A stretch of 58,763 nucleotides of DNA, taken from NCBI GenBank assembly GCA_028284605.1, contig JANQRL010000036.1:1-58763 (forward strand), in the 5' to 3' direction. Numbering within the stretch: position 1 is the stretch's first letter; the number at the start of each line of letters is the position of its first letter. The notes beneath the pieces are model-generated. The model saw only the letters and a list, made by a program, of their open reading frames with translations. It did no database searches and was not told the DNA's origin. Shown piece by piece: positions 1 through 9,304 of the stretch. Both the position numbers and the translations under genes were made by a program. Source of the DNA: Paracoccaceae bacterium. Its GTDB lineage: Bacteria > Pseudomonadota > Alphaproteobacteria > Rhodobacterales > Rhodobacteraceae.

Positions 1-260
1 AGCGCGAAACACCGCCCGCCCCACGCAACACGGCGCGCATGCGCCCGGGTCGCTATTGTCGCGCCATTGGTCCGAGTGACAATGGCGACACCTCCCCCCG
101 GGAGGGACGATGTTGGAACGACCGAAGTGCGTGTGGCGCTGATGCTTTGGAGCTCGACGGTCCGGGCCAATGTCACGGGCCCACCCGAGGTCGGTCCGGC
201 CTCACGCGTGCCGTGGCCCCGAGGTCCGCTCGCGACCCAGAGGTCCGCTTCTATCTGATC
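1..260 (+). repeat. Dispersed intergenic repeat, copy 1 (left end outside window)
   Basis: This is the first of three related non-coding copies in the window (others near 13182-13520 and 23770-24012). The best conserved core is at 109-204, containing the shared string gctgatgctttgga and then cggtccgggccaatgtcacg. Before it lies a G/C block (cctccccccgggaggg), and before that a hairpin whose arms gtcgctattgtc and gacaatggcgac (49-60 and 78-89) pair with one wobble. No ORF of convincing composition is present. The rest of the gap, 261-409, shows no gene, tRNA or clear signal. Confidence 0.75.
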
Positions 261-409
261 TCATCAGGCTCCAGCGGATTGGATGGGGTAACTACTCCGG
301 GCGGGGGAAGGGAGGACCGTTGGGTCTGGCGGCGGCGAACCCGGCAACCTCATGCGATTAAGGTATCTGCCGAGGCGATCATGCCGCCCGACCTAGCCTC
401 AGGCGCCGC

Positions 410-796
410 TCACTCCCAGGCCAACGGGGCCTGCGTTCCGTGGACGATCACCGCCCCGTCGCCGCCGGGTGAGAGGTAGAAGGCGCGGCCGCGATAGGCG
501 CCGCGGACCACGCTGTGATCCGGAGTGGCCGTCAGCGTCCCCGCCGGCCCATGGGCCGAGCCGCCGCAGATGCGGGTTCCGCCGCGGCAGGGGACCAGAT
601 TGTAGGTCCGCATCTCCTCCCGCTCCGCGGTGACCACCGAGACGGCGGCGCCGTTCGCGAAGGGCTGATCCTCGAAGCTCGCCTCGATGGCGCGACCGAA
701 ATTGTCCCAGGCGAGCGGGTGGTCGGACCCCTCCGGCGCCGGGGCGCAGGCGCCGAGCGCGGCAAACGGAAGGGCGAAGACAAGACAGCGGATCAT
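410..796 (-). CDS. Small predicted lipoprotein of unknown function
   Basis: The product is 128 residues. It starts with a short hydrophobic signal ending in the lipobox L-G-A-C, so it should be lipid-modified and held in a periplasm-facing membrane. The mature part has Cys residues in C-R-G-G-T-R-I-C-G-G that could form a disulfide. I chose the start at 796 because the signal peptide begins there and a GGAG lies just upstream; a longer reading to 859 adds an Arg-rich stretch unlike a signal peptide. It follows rmuC with a 62-base gap and probably ends the mutL-rmuC transcription unit. I do not recognise the family. Confidence 0.7.
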   Translation of the reverse strand: MIRCLVFALPFAALGACAPAPEGSDHPLAWDNFGRAIEASFEDQPFANGAAVSVVTAEREEMRTYNLVPCRGGTRICGGSAHGPAGTLTATPDHSVVRGAYRGRAFYLSPGGDGAVIVHGTQAPLAWE

Positions 797-858
797 CGGG
801 CGGCTCCGGGCAGGGATCGGGCCGAGCCTAGCGGCGCGGGTTCTGGCGCACAACGGCA

Positions 859-2046
859 TCAGTCGAGCTTTGGTGTATCAGGGACGAGCGCGATGCGTGG
901 GCCGTCCGGCCCGGCCTCCGGCGCCAGGTCCTCGAAGTCGAAATTGTCGAGCCGGTGGGCACGCTTCCCGGCCCGGCTGGCGGCCGTGAGGATGCCCGAG
1001 ACGTCCTCGCCGGCCTGCCGGAGATGGGTTTCGAGCTTGCCGGCCCGTTCGCCCACCAGCTCCACGTCGCGGTGAAGCTGTTTCAGCGCCTTGCGGATTT
1101 CGCCGGCCTGCTCGCGCATGCGGGCATCTTTCAGCACCGCGCGCATCGTGTTGAGCGTTGCCATGCAGGTGGTCGGCGAGACGATCCAGACCCGTTCGGC
1201 GAAGCTCTCCTGCACCAGCTCCGGGAAGTTGGCGTGGATTTCGGCGTAGACCGCCTCGGAGGGCAGGAACATCAGCGCGCCGTCGGCAGTTTCGCCTTCG
1301 AGGATGTATTTCTCGGCGATGGCCCGGATATGGGCGCGGATCGCGGTGCGCATCTGGCGCGCGGCCTCCTTGGCCTCGAACTCGGTCGTGGCGGCGCGCA
1401 GGGCCTCATAAGGTTCCAGCGGGAATTTGGCGTCGACCGCGATGGGGCCGGGCGGATTCGGCAGGTGGATCAGGCAATCGGCGCGCTTGTTGTTCGGCAG
1501 CGTCGCCTGGAGCGTGAAGGCATCCGGCGGCAGGGCCTTGGTCACGATATCGGTGAGCTGGATTTCCCCGAAAGCGCCGCGGGTCTGCTTGTTCGACAGG
1601 ATGTCCTGAAGGCTGAGCACGTCGCCGGAGAGGCGGGTGATGTTCTCCTGCGCCTTGTCGATGGTCTGGAGCCGCTGTTGCAGCTCGCCGAGGCTTTGGG
1701 AGGTGTTGCGCGCGGTGCTCGACAGGCTGTCGGACATGGTCTGGGTGACCTGGCCAAGGCGTTCTTCCATCAGCCGCAGGGTCTGGGCCTGCTGCTGGGC
1801 CTGGGCCTCGGTGACCGAAGTGAGCCCGCCGAAGAGCTGCTGCTGGCCGTCGCCGAGCATTTGCACGCGGGTGGTGATCTGGCCCATCTGGGTGGCGAGC
1901 AGCTCGGCGGTGCGGGCCGATTGGCCGGCGCGGCGGACCGAGGTGATGAGGAGCCAGAGGATGGTCAAGAGGAGGGCGGCACCCGCGAGGACCGCCCAGA
2001 GGGCCGGGTTGTCCGGCGTGAGCGGTTGCCCAAGAAGCTCGGTCAT
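859..2046 (-). CDS. rmuC: DNA recombination protein RmuC
   Basis: RmuC-family protein of 395 residues. It has an N-terminal membrane helix (about residues 14-36), a long Gln/Ala-rich coiled coil (about 45-150) and the conserved RmuC nuclease-like domain with the signature G-A-F-G-E-I-Q-L and [10 protein letters not shown]. In E. coli rmuC limits inversions at short inverted repeats; the biochemical role is not settled. The start at 2046 gives a 4-base ATGA overlap with the mutL stop, indicating translational coupling; upstream in-frame Met codons lie inside mutL. Being coupled to mutL suggests a shared genome-maintenance unit. Confidence 0.9.
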   Translation of the reverse strand: MTELLGQPLTPDNPALWAVLAGAALLLTILWLLITSVRRAGQSARTAELLATQMGQITTRVQMLGDGQQQLFGGLTSVTEAQAQQQAQTLRLMEERLGQVTQTMSDSLSSTARNTSQSLGELQQRLQTIDKAQENITRLSGDVLSLQDILSNKQTRGAFGEIQLTDIVTKALPPDAFTLQATLPNNKRADCLIHLPNPPGPIAVDAKFPLEPYEALRAATTEFEAKEAARQMRTAIRAHIRAIAEKYILEGETADGALMFLPSEAVYAEIHANFPELVQESFAERVWIVSPTTCMATLNTMRAVLKDARMREQAGEIRKALKQLHRDVELVGERAGKLETHLRQAGEDVSGILTAASRAGKRAHRLDNFDFEDLAPEAGPDGPRIALVPDTPKLD

Positions 2047-3881
2047 GTGCGCCCGAAGAGCCGCTCGATATCGGCGAGCTTGAGTTCGACGTAAGTCGGA
2101 CGGCCGTGGTTGCACTGGCCGGAATGGGGCGTCGCCTCCATCTCGCGCAGGAGCGCGTTCATCTCCTCGGCGCGCATCTGGCGGCCGGAGCGGATCGAGC
2201 CGTGGCAGGCGATGCGGGAGAGGATCGCGTCGATCCGGGACTTCAGCGCATCGCTCGTGCCGGTCTCGGCCAGTTCGTCGAGGATGTCCTGAATGAGCGC
2301 TTCGGCGTCCACATTGCCGAGGATCGCCGGGGTTTCGCGCACGGCGATGGCGCCGGGGCCGAAGGCGTCGAGGATGAGGCCGAGCCGGGCGAGGTCCGGG
2401 GCGATGTCAAGGAGGCGGGTGGCGTCGGTGTCGGGCAGCTCCACGATCTGCGGGATCAGGAGGGCCTGGGTCGCGACGCCGTTTTCCGCCATCTGGCGTT
2501 TGAGCTTCTCGTAGACGAGCCGTTCATGGGCGGCGTGCTGGTCGACGATGACGAGGCCGTCGGTCGTCTGGGCCAGGATGTAGTTTTCATGCACCTGGGC
2601 GCGGGCGGCGCCGAGGGGGCGGTCGGCACTCTCCTCCGGGACCGGTTCGGTGGGGTCGACGCGGGCCGCGGGCACCGCCGTTTCGGCGAAGCCCGCGGCC
2701 GCCTCGCGCCAGCCGCCGCGCGGGGTGGGGCGGTCCATCTGGTAGACCCGCGCCCCGGTTGGCGGCCCAGACTGTGTCTCGGCCGCCTGTTCGGGGCGCA
2801 TGGCGCCGAGGGTGGCCGCGGCGACCGTCGTCGAGGCGCGGTGGCCGGCCTCGGCCAGGGCATGGCGCAGCCCGCTCACGATCAGCCCGCGCACCAGGCC
2901 GGGATCGCGGAACCGCACCTCGGCCTTGGCGGGATGCACGTTCACATCGACCCGCTCGGGCGGGCAATCGACGAAGAGGCAGGCCGCCGGATGCCGATCG
3001 CGGCTCAGGAAATCGGCATAGGCGCCGCGCAGGGCGCCGACGAGGAGCTTGTCGCGTACCGGGCGGCCATTGACGAAGAGAAACTGCTGCACCGCCGAGC
3101 CCCGGGAATAGGTCGGCAGCGCGGCGTATCCGGTCAGGTGCAGGTGCTCGCGGGTGGCGTCGAGCGGGACCGCGTTCTCGGTGAAGGGGCGCCCCAGGAT
3201 CTGGGTGAGGCGGGTCCTGAGCGCGTCGGGGCCGGCGCAGGGATCGGCGCGGAAGATGGTGCGGGGCTTGCCCTCGGACGCTTCGATGAGCGTGACACCG
3301 ACCTCCGGCGCGGCCATGGCGAGGCGTTTCACGATATCGGTGATCGCCTGCATCTCCGCCCGGTCGCTGCGCAGGAATTTCAGCCGCGCCGGAGTGGCGA
3401 AGAAGAGATCCCGCAGTTCCACGATGGTGCCGGTGGAGAGCGCGGCGGGGCGGACCGGGTCGGCGCGGCCGCCTTCGACGCGGATCGTCGCGGCCTCCGC
3501 GCCGGGCACGCGGCTGGTGATCGTCAACCGCCCCACGGCGCCGAGGGAGGGCAGCGCCTCGCCCCGGAAACCGAAGCTGAGGATATTGAGGAGGTCGGAG
3601 CCGTCGATCTTCGACGTGGCGTGACGGGCGAGCGCAAGCGGCAGATCGGCGGCCGGGATGCCGCAGCCATCGTCGGTCACCCGGATCAGCGACTGGCCCC
3701 CGCCGGCGACCTCGACACTGATCCGCCGGGCGCCGGCATCGAGGGCGTTCTCCACCAGTTCCTTGACCGCCGAGGCGGGTCGCTCCACCACCTCGCCCGC
3801 CGCGATGCGGTTGATCGCGGCCTCGTCGAGCTGTCGGATGACCGGGCGGTCCTCGCCTATCTTGGGGTCGGGAATGGCCAT
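2043..3881 (-). CDS. mutL: DNA mismatch repair protein MutL
   Basis: MutL of 612 residues. The N-terminal GHKL ATPase shows [16 protein letters not shown] and F-R-G-E-A-L. The C-terminal domain keeps the metal-dependent nicking-endonuclease motif [12 protein letters not shown] from residue 447, plus A-C-H near 559 and C-N-H-G-R-P near 590. This is the MutH-independent type of mismatch repair, in which MutL itself nicks the new strand after MutS recognition. The middle linker is Pro/Ala-rich. It is followed directly by rmuC (ATGA overlap) and preceded by the M16 peptidase pair with a 42-base gap. Confidence 0.96.
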   Translation of the reverse strand: MAIPDPKIGEDRPVIRQLDEAAINRIAAGEVVERPASAVKELVENALDAGARRISVEVAGGGQSLIRVTDDGCGIPAADLPLALARHATSKIDGSDLLNILSFGFRGEALPSLGAVGRLTITSRVPGAEAATIRVEGGRADPVRPAALSTGTIVELRDLFFATPARLKFLRSDRAEMQAITDIVKRLAMAAPEVGVTLIEASEGKPRTIFRADPCAGPDALRTRLTQILGRPFTENAVPLDATREHLHLTGYAALPTYSRGSAVQQFLFVNGRPVRDKLLVGALRGAYADFLSRDRHPAACLFVDCPPERVDVNVHPAKAEVRFRDPGLVRGLIVSGLRHALAEAGHRASTTVAAATLGAMRPEQAAETQSGPPTGARVYQMDRPTPRGGWREAAAGFAETAVPAARVDPTEPVPEESADRPLGAARAQVHENYILAQTTDGLVIVDQHAAHERLVYEKLKRQMAENGVATQALLIPQIVELPDTDATRLLDIAPDLARLGLILDAFGPGAIAVRETPAILGNVDAEALIQDILDELAETGTSDALKSRIDAILSRIACHGSIRSGRQMRAEEMNALLREMEATPHSGQCNHGRPTYVELKLADIERLFGRT

Positions 3882-3923
3882 GCCCCAAGGGGTAGCATGG
3901 CCCGCCCTGATTCTGCGAGGGGC

Positions 3924-5237
3924 TTAGTTCGTCGTGGTTTCCAGACCCTCGGGTTTCCCGACCACGGTGAAATGCAACGCGTCGGGGCGCAGGAGTTCGG
4001 CGGCGACGCGGTTGATCTCTTCGAGCGTGACCGCCTCGACATTGGCGTTGCGGGTGGCGATGTAGTCGACGGGGAGGTCGATCATCTGCATGCCGACGAG
4101 GATGCTGGCGATGCGCCCGTTGCCGTCGAAGCGCAGCGGATAGGCGCCGGTGAGGAAGGTCTTGGCGTCCTGCAACTCCTCCGCCGTCACGCCCTCTTCG
4201 GCCAGCCGGCGCCATTCGTCGCGGATCACCTCGATGGCCTCGGCGATGCGGTCATTGGCCGAGGCGACGGAGCCCAGGTAAAGCTCCGCGTGGTCCCGGG
4301 GCAGCAGGTAGGAATAGACCCCGTAGGTCAGGCCGCGTTCCTCCCGCACCTCGGTCATCAGCCGGCTGCCGAGGCCGGAGCCGCCGAGAATCTCGTTCAG
4401 GATGAAGGCGGCGAAGAAGTCCGGGTCGTCCCGGGCCATGCCGGTATGGCCGAAAAGTGCCACCGATTGCGGAGTGTCGTAGTCGATCACGCTGATCCCG
4501 CCCTGGAGCGCGAACTCGGCCCGCTCCGGCAGGGTCGGCCCTTCGGCGGGCAGGCCGGCGAAGAGTTTGTCGAGAAGCGCGCCAAGCTCGTCGGCGGTGA
4601 TGTCGCCCACCGCGCCGACATGGATGCGGTCGCGGGTCAGGACCCGGGCATGGGCCTCTACGATGTCGTCGCGCGTAAGCGCCGTCACGCTCTCGATCGT
4701 GCCGTCGAGGTCGGAGCCGTAGGGGTGATCGCCGAAGGCCGCGGCATCGAAGGCCGCATTGGCGATGTCGTTGGGATCGTTGGCCTCGGACCGGATGCCG
4801 GCGATGACCTGGGCGCGGACCCGGTCGATGGCGTCCTGGTCGAAGCGCGGCTCGATCAGCGCCTGACGGAGGAGCGCCATGGCGGCGTCGCGGTTCTCGG
4901 TCAGGGCCTGGACGGAGAGGGCGAAACTGTCGTCGTAGACGTCGAAGTCGTAGGAGGCGGCGAGCGCCTCGCGCGCGGTCTGGAACGCTTGGGCGTCCAT
5001 GTCGCCGGCGCCTTCCTCCAGGAGCGCGACCATCAGGTTCGTCGCCCCGCGCTTGCCCGGCAGGTCGAGATTGGCGCCGCCGCGAATGCGCACCTCCAGC
5101 GCGACGAAGGGGATCTCGCGGGTTTCCACCAGCCAGGCGTCGATGCCGCCCGGCGAGGTGACTTCCTCGATCTCCACCTCGGCGGCGGCGAGCGTGGCCC
5201 AGAGGGCGAGCAGGGCGGCGAGGGCGAGACGGATCAT
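3924..5237 (-). CDS. M16 family peptidase-like protein, non-catalytic subunit
   Basis: Secreted M16 (pitrilysin/insulinase) homologue of 437 residues with a cleavable signal peptide (about 1-19). The zinc motif HxxEH expected around residue 75 is absent: the aligned stretch reads M-V-A-L-L-E-E-G-A-G. The later region still has the R-G-L-T-Y-G-V-Y-S element typical of the partner subunit of two-chain M16B enzymes. Its start overlaps the stop of the catalytic M16 gene by 4 bases, so the two chains are probably made together and form a periplasmic heterodimer, one giving the metal site and this one the substrate-binding Arg/Tyr element. Confidence 0.9.
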   Translation of the reverse strand: MIRLALAALLALWATLAAAEVEIEEVTSPGGIDAWLVETREIPFVALEVRIRGGANLDLPGKRGATNLMVALLEEGAGDMDAQAFQTAREALAASYDFDVYDDSFALSVQALTENRDAAMALLRQALIEPRFDQDAIDRVRAQVIAGIRSEANDPNDIANAAFDAAAFGDHPYGSDLDGTIESVTALTRDDIVEAHARVLTRDRIHVGAVGDITADELGALLDKLFAGLPAEGPTLPERAEFALQGGISVIDYDTPQSVALFGHTGMARDDPDFFAAFILNEILGGSGLGSRLMTEVREERGLTYGVYSYLLPRDHAELYLGSVASANDRIAEAIEVIRDEWRRLAEEGVTAEELQDAKTFLTGAYPLRFDGNGRIASILVGMQMIDLPVDYIATRNANVEAVTLEEINRVAAELLRPDALHFTVVGKPEGLETTTN

Positions 5238-6568
5238 TGCGAGAGCACCTCCTGGTTCGGGATCACCCAGCTTGTGACGGAGCGGCGTTTGTCGAGCACC
5301 TCCTCGGCGGCGGCCAGCACGTCCTCGGCGGTGACCGCTTGCAGGATGTCGGGCCAGGCCTGCACGTCCTCGACCGTCAGCCCCGAGGTCAGCGCCGCGC
5401 CGTAGCGGCGGGCGAGGCCCTGGACATTGTCGCGGGCGTAGATTTCCGAGGCGCGGAGCTGGGTGCGCAGGCTTTCCATCTGGTCCGGGTCCGGGCCGTT
5501 GGCCATGAAATCGGCGATGACCCGGTCCATAGCGGCCTCGGCATCGTCGAGGCTCACGCCTTCCGAGGGCACGACGACCATGCCGAAGGTGGTGTCATCG
5601 AGGGAGACCCCGCCATAGAAGGCCGAAGACCAGACCGCGATGTCGCTTTCGAATTGCAGGGCGCGGCCGAATTCGGAAGTGAAGTTGGAGCCGCCGAGCA
5701 GTTCGGCGAGATAGACCAGCGCCGCGGCCTTTTCCTGCGCGCCGGCATCGCGTTCGGGCGCGAGATAGGAGCGGGTCAGGTAGGGCTGGGAGACGCGCGG
5801 GTCCTCATAGACGAGGCGCCGCTCGGCGGTCTGCGGCGGCTCCTGAGCGCGAAACCGCTCCGGCACGTTCGGTTCCGCCGGGATCGGGCCGTAATGCTCT
5901 CGCGCGAGGTCCAGAACCTCCTCCGGCGCCACGTCGCCGGCGACGATCAGGATCGCGTTGTTGGGCGCGTAGTGCAGGTCGTAGAAGGCCAGCGCCTCCT
6001 CCATGCCGAGGGTTTCCATCTCGTGCCGCCAGCCGATGATCGGCACGCCGTAGCGGTGGTTGAGGAACTGCGCGGCGCGGAGCTGTTCGCGGGCCAGCGC
6101 GCCGGGCTCGTTCTCGACCCGCTGGTTGCGCTCTTCGAGGATCACGTCGCGTTCGGTGACGATGTCCTCTTCGGTGAGCACGAGGTTGTTCATCCGGTCC
6201 GCTTCCATCTGCATCATCAGGCCGAGCCGGTCGGCGGCGACGCGCTGGAAATAGGCGGTGTAGTCGTAGCTGGTGAACGCGTTGTCGGTGCCGCCATTGG
6301 CCGCGACGGTCTCGGAGAATTCGCCGGGGCCGAGGGTCTCGGTCTGTTTGAACATCAGGTGTTCGAGGTAGTGCGCGATGCCGCTCACGCCCGCGGGTTC
6401 GTCCGCCGCGCCGCTCTTGTACCAGACCATGTGGACGACGACCGGGGCGCGGTTGTCCTCGATGACGACGACTTCCATGCCGTTCTCGAGCGTGTAGGTG
6501 GTGACCTCCTCGGCCAGCGCGGCAAGCGGCGCGAGGCTGAGGGCGAGGGCGGCGAAGAGGCGGTGCAT
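5234..6568 (-). CDS. M16 family zinc metallopeptidase, catalytic subunit
   Basis: Insulinase-family peptidase of 444 residues with an N-terminal signal peptide (M-H-R-L-F-A-A-L-A-L, cleavage near Ala19). The inverted zinc motif H66-Y-L-E69-H70 is present, and E146 lies 76 residues on, as needed for the third zinc ligand. Start 6568 begins the signal peptide; a longer reading to 6631 has no signal-like sequence. It acts in the periplasm, most likely degrading peptides together with the non-catalytic M16 protein encoded by the overlapping downstream gene. Substrate unknown. Confidence 0.93.
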   Translation of the reverse strand: MHRLFAALALSLAPLAALAEEVTTYTLENGMEVVVIEDNRAPVVVHMVWYKSGAADEPAGVSGIAHYLEHLMFKQTETLGPGEFSETVAANGGTDNAFTSYDYTAYFQRVAADRLGLMMQMEADRMNNLVLTEEDIVTERDVILEERNQRVENEPGALAREQLRAAQFLNHRYGVPIIGWRHEMETLGMEEALAFYDLHYAPNNAILIVAGDVAPEEVLDLAREHYGPIPAEPNVPERFRAQEPPQTAERRLVYEDPRVSQPYLTRSYLAPERDAGAQEKAAALVYLAELLGGSNFTSEFGRALQFESDIAVWSSAFYGGVSLDDTTFGMVVVPSEGVSLDDAEAAMDRVIADFMANGPDPDQMESLRTQLRASEIYARDNVQGLARRYGAALTSGLTVEDVQAWPDILQAVTAEDVLAAAEEVLDKRRSVTSWVIPNQEVLSQ

Positions 6569-6648
6569 CGGGCGATCCGGTCCTGTTGGCGTCGCCTTCA
6601 AGATGCGCCGCCGGGGCGCGGGTTCAAGCACCCCTACGGGCTTGTGAG

Positions 6649-7161
6649 CTATTGTGGCGGCGCCGAGGGGACCTGGACGCCGGCATTACGGAACCGGGTC
6701 AGCTCCGCATAGGCGTCGAGCGCCTGGCCGGAATAGGCCTGAAAATAGCGGTCGCGGCGCACGAAGGGCAGGATCGAGAGCCGGCCGCGGCGCTGCCGGA
6801 AGGTCTGGTCGGCGGCGGCCAGTTCGGCGCGGATATCCGGGTCGACCCCGTTGCGCGAGGCGGCGGTCACGAGCGCGCCATCGGCCGCCGGGATGCCGCC
6901 TCGGTTCAGTGCGGCCGGGTTGCCGCCGAGCGCCGCGATGCCTTCGCCCACCGGGTTGCGGTCGGTGCGGTTGGCGGCGCCGGGCGTGGGGGGCGGCAGG
7001 GCGCTGAGGTTCTCGGGCAGGGTCAGGGGCCGCTGCGGCAGGACGCCGAACTCATCGGGGCCCGCGCCAAGCCCGCCGCTCAGCGGACGCAGGCCACGGT
7101 CGCCACCGGCGCAGGCGGCGAGCGTCAGGCAGGCAAGGGTCGCAACAAGGGCGAGGCGCAT
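6649..7161 (-). CDS. DUF3035 lipoprotein
   Basis: The 170-residue product has a lipoprotein signal (lipobox L-A-A-C, Cys17) and the Pro-rich D-E-F-G-V-L-P-Q-R-P-L-T-L-P segment characteristic of DUF3035, a family largely restricted to alphaproteobacteria. The C-terminal half is predicted helical with many Arg/Gln. It sits between lspA and the M16 peptidases. The neighbouring lspA encodes the enzyme that would process this very signal peptide, though co-location need not mean functional pairing. Function unknown; membrane-anchored in the periplasm by inference. Confidence 0.85.
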   Translation of the reverse strand: MRLALVATLACLTLAACAGGDRGLRPLSGGLGAGPDEFGVLPQRPLTLPENLSALPPPTPGAANRTDRNPVGEGIAALGGNPAALNRGGIPAADGALVTAASRNGVDPDIRAELAAADQTFRQRRGRLSILPFVRRDRYFQAYSGQALDAYAELTRFRNAGVQVPSAPPQ

Positions 7162-7219
7162 GGGGCAGGTCCCGGTCGGTCCGTCTTGACGGTCTCAATA
7201 ACGCAGCCCGGCGGCGGCG

Positions 7220-7702
7220 TCACGCGGTCTTCTTTGGCCGGCCCTTGCTGCTGTCGCCGGTGAAGAGGATCAGCCCGATGGCCCCGGCGAAGACCGCGAT
7301 ATCGGCGATGTTGAAGGCGAAGGGGTTGTCGATGCCGCAGCAGGTGACGTTCAGGAAATCCGCCACCGCGCCGTAGAGCACCCGGTCCACCACATTGCCG
7401 AGCGCCCCGCCGATCAGGAGGCCCGCGGAGAGATAGGTCCAGCGGCTGCCGCCCTCGCGCCGGATCCACCAGATCACGAAGCCGGTGATGACAAGCGCGA
7501 TCCCGATCAGCACCCAGCGCGCGTCGAATTCGGCGAAGAGGCCGAAATTGATGCCCCGGTTCCAGGCCATGCGGAAGGTGACGAAACCGGGCCAGACCTC
7601 GATGAACTGCCGGGTGATGAGGTCGAGGCGGTGGACGATCAGCCATTTGGTGAGCTGATCGGCGAGGAAGATCAGACCGGCGGTCCAGAACATCAGGCGC
7701 AT
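7220..7702 (-). CDS. lspA: Lipoprotein signal peptidase (signal peptidase II)
   Basis: LspA of 160 residues, an inner-membrane aspartyl protease with four hydrophobic helices that removes the signal peptide from diacylglyceryl-modified prolipoproteins. Catalytic aspartates are visible as D115 in G-N-V-V-D-R-V-L-Y-G-A-V-A-D-F and D134 in F-N-I-A-D-I-A. The N-terminal element D-Q-L-T-K and the N-R-G-I-N-F-G-L segment are also conserved. It lies 15 bases downstream of purH and is probably cotranscribed with it. Several predicted lipoproteins in this window would be substrates. Confidence 0.95.
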   Translation of the reverse strand: MRLMFWTAGLIFLADQLTKWLIVHRLDLITRQFIEVWPGFVTFRMAWNRGINFGLFAEFDARWVLIGIALVITGFVIWWIRREGGSRWTYLSAGLLIGGALGNVVDRVLYGAVADFLNVTCCGIDNPFAFNIADIAVFAGAIGLILFTGDSSKGRPKKTA

Positions 7703-7717
7703 TTGCTGGGACCCCGC

Positions 7718-9298
7718 CTAGTGCCGGAAATGCCGCATGGCGGTGAAGAGCATGGCGAGTCCGGCTGCGTCGGCGGCGGCGATGACCTCGTCGTCGCGCC
7801 GCGAGCCGCCGGGCTGGATCACCGCTTTGGCGCCGGCCTCGGCCAGCACCTCGAGCCCGTCGGCGAAGGGGAAGAAGGCGTCGGAGGCGGCGACGGCGCC
7901 TTTGACCGGGGTTTCGGGCAGGCCCAGGGCCTCGGCCATGTCGGCGGCCTTGCGGGCGGCGATGCGGGCGCTGTCGACGCGGCTCATCTGGCCGGCGCCG
8001 ATGCCGACCGTGGCGCCGTCCTTCACGTAGACGATGGCGTTCGATTTGACGTGTTTGGCGACGGTCCAGGCGAAGGCGAGGTCGGCGAGTTCGGCTTCGG
8101 AGGGCGCGCGCGCGGTCACGGTCTTCAACTCGGCGGGCTGGCCGTTGTCACGGTCCTGCACGAGGAAACCGCCGGTGACTTGGGTGAAGACCCGGCCCGG
8201 CTCCGCGGGATCGGCGAGGCCGTCGGTCAGGAGCAGGCGGAGGTTCGGCTTTTCCGCGAAGATTACCTTCGCCTCCTCGTCGGCGCCCGGGGCGATGACG
8301 ACTTCGGTGAAGATGCCGGCCATCGCCTCTGCCGTCGCGCCGTCGAGGGGCCGGTTCAGGGCGACGATGCCGCCGAAGGCGCTGACCCGGTCGCAGTCGA
8401 AGGCCCGCGCGTAGGCTTCGGCCAGGGTCGCGCCCCGCGCCACGCCGCAGGGATTGGCGTGTTTGATGATCGCGCAGGCCGGCCCGTCCTCGGGGCGGAA
8501 CTCGGAGACCAGCGCGAAGGCCGCATCGGTGTCGTTGATGTTGTTGTAGCTCAGCGCCTTGCCCTGCACCTGCGTGGCCGTCGCGACCCCGGGCCGGGCG
8601 GAGCCGTCGCGGTAGAAGGCGGCGGATTGGTGCGGGTTCTCACCGTAGCGCAGGGTCTGGGCGAGGGTCCCGGCAAAGGCGCGGCGGCGCGGGGCGGGTT
8701 CGTCCATCGCCTCGGCCATCCAGGTGGAGACGGCGGCGTCATAGGCGGCGGTGCGGGCATAGGCGATCTGTGCCTGCCTTTGCCGGAAGGCGAGCGTGGT
8801 GGCGCCGTCATTGGCGTCCAACTCGTCGATCAGGGCGCCGTAATCCTCCGGGTCCACAATCACCGTCACATGGGCGTGGTTCTTTGCCGCTGCGCGGATC
8901 ATCGCCGGGCCGCCGATATCGATGTTCTCGATGCAGTCCGCGTAGGAGGCGCCCTTCGCCACGGTTGCCTCGAACGGGTAGAGGTTCACGATGAGGAGGT
9001 CGATGGGGGCGATCCCGTGCGCCTCCATCGCCGCGACATGCTCCGCCTTGTCGCGCAGCGCCAGCAGCCCGCCATGGACCGCCGGGTGCAGGGTCTTCAC
9101 GCGCCCGTCCATCATCTCGGGGAAGCCGGTGAGTTCCGACACGTCCCGCACGCCGTGCCCGGCCTCGCGCAGGAGGGCCGCGGTGCCGCCGGTGGAGACC
9201 AGCGACACGCCTCGCACCGTCAGCGCCTCCGCCAGGTCGTCGAGCCCGGTCTTGTCGGACACCGAGAGGAGCGCGCGGTGCACGGGAGTGTCGGTCAT
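7718..9298 (-). CDS. purH: Bifunctional AICAR formyltransferase/IMP cyclohydrolase
   Basis: PurH of 526 residues, catalysing the last two steps of IMP synthesis: formylation of AICAR with 10-formyl-THF, then ring closure. The N-terminal MGS-like cyclohydrolase domain (about 1-140) shows V-S-D-K-T-G and S-T-G-G-T-A. The formyltransferase domain contains R-Y-G-E-N-P-H-Q and I-I-K-H-A-N-P-C-G, where Lys and His are catalytic. Length matches the family. Six bases separate it from the upstream heparinase-like gene, so they are probably cotranscribed. Cytoplasmic. Confidence 0.97.
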   Translation of the reverse strand: MTDTPVHRALLSVSDKTGLDDLAEALTVRGVSLVSTGGTAALLREAGHGVRDVSELTGFPEMMDGRVKTLHPAVHGGLLALRDKAEHVAAMEAHGIAPIDLLIVNLYPFEATVAKGASYADCIENIDIGGPAMIRAAAKNHAHVTVIVDPEDYGALIDELDANDGATTLAFRQRQAQIAYARTAAYDAAVSTWMAEAMDEPAPRRRAFAGTLAQTLRYGENPHQSAAFYRDGSARPGVATATQVQGKALSYNNINDTDAAFALVSEFRPEDGPACAIIKHANPCGVARGATLAEAYARAFDCDRVSAFGGIVALNRPLDGATAEAMAGIFTEVVIAPGADEEAKVIFAEKPNLRLLLTDGLADPAEPGRVFTQVTGGFLVQDRDNGQPAELKTVTARAPSEAELADLAFAWTVAKHVKSNAIVYVKDGATVGIGAGQMSRVDSARIAARKAADMAEALGLPETPVKGAVAASDAFFPFADGLEVLAEAGAKAVIQPGGSRRDDEVIAAADAAGLAMLFTAMRHFRH

Positions 9299-9304
9299 GG
9301 GCCG

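Noticed and set aside
109-204. Protein-coding remnant in the dispersed repeat (frame reading A-D-A-L-E-x-D-G-P-G-Q-C-H-G-P)
   Set aside because: The peptide looks conserved only because the DNA is; flanking frames break, copies differ by indels not in multiples of three, and there is no start site.
261-409. tRNA or small RNA gene at the left edge
   Set aside because: No cloverleaf, T-loop or CCA-like pattern could be found.
2106-5405. A 1099-codon open frame on the plus strand
   Set aside because: It runs antisense to mutL and the M16 genes, which have clear family motifs. Its composition (Gly/Asp/Arg/His-rich, no motifs) is that of a shadow frame in G+C-rich DNA.
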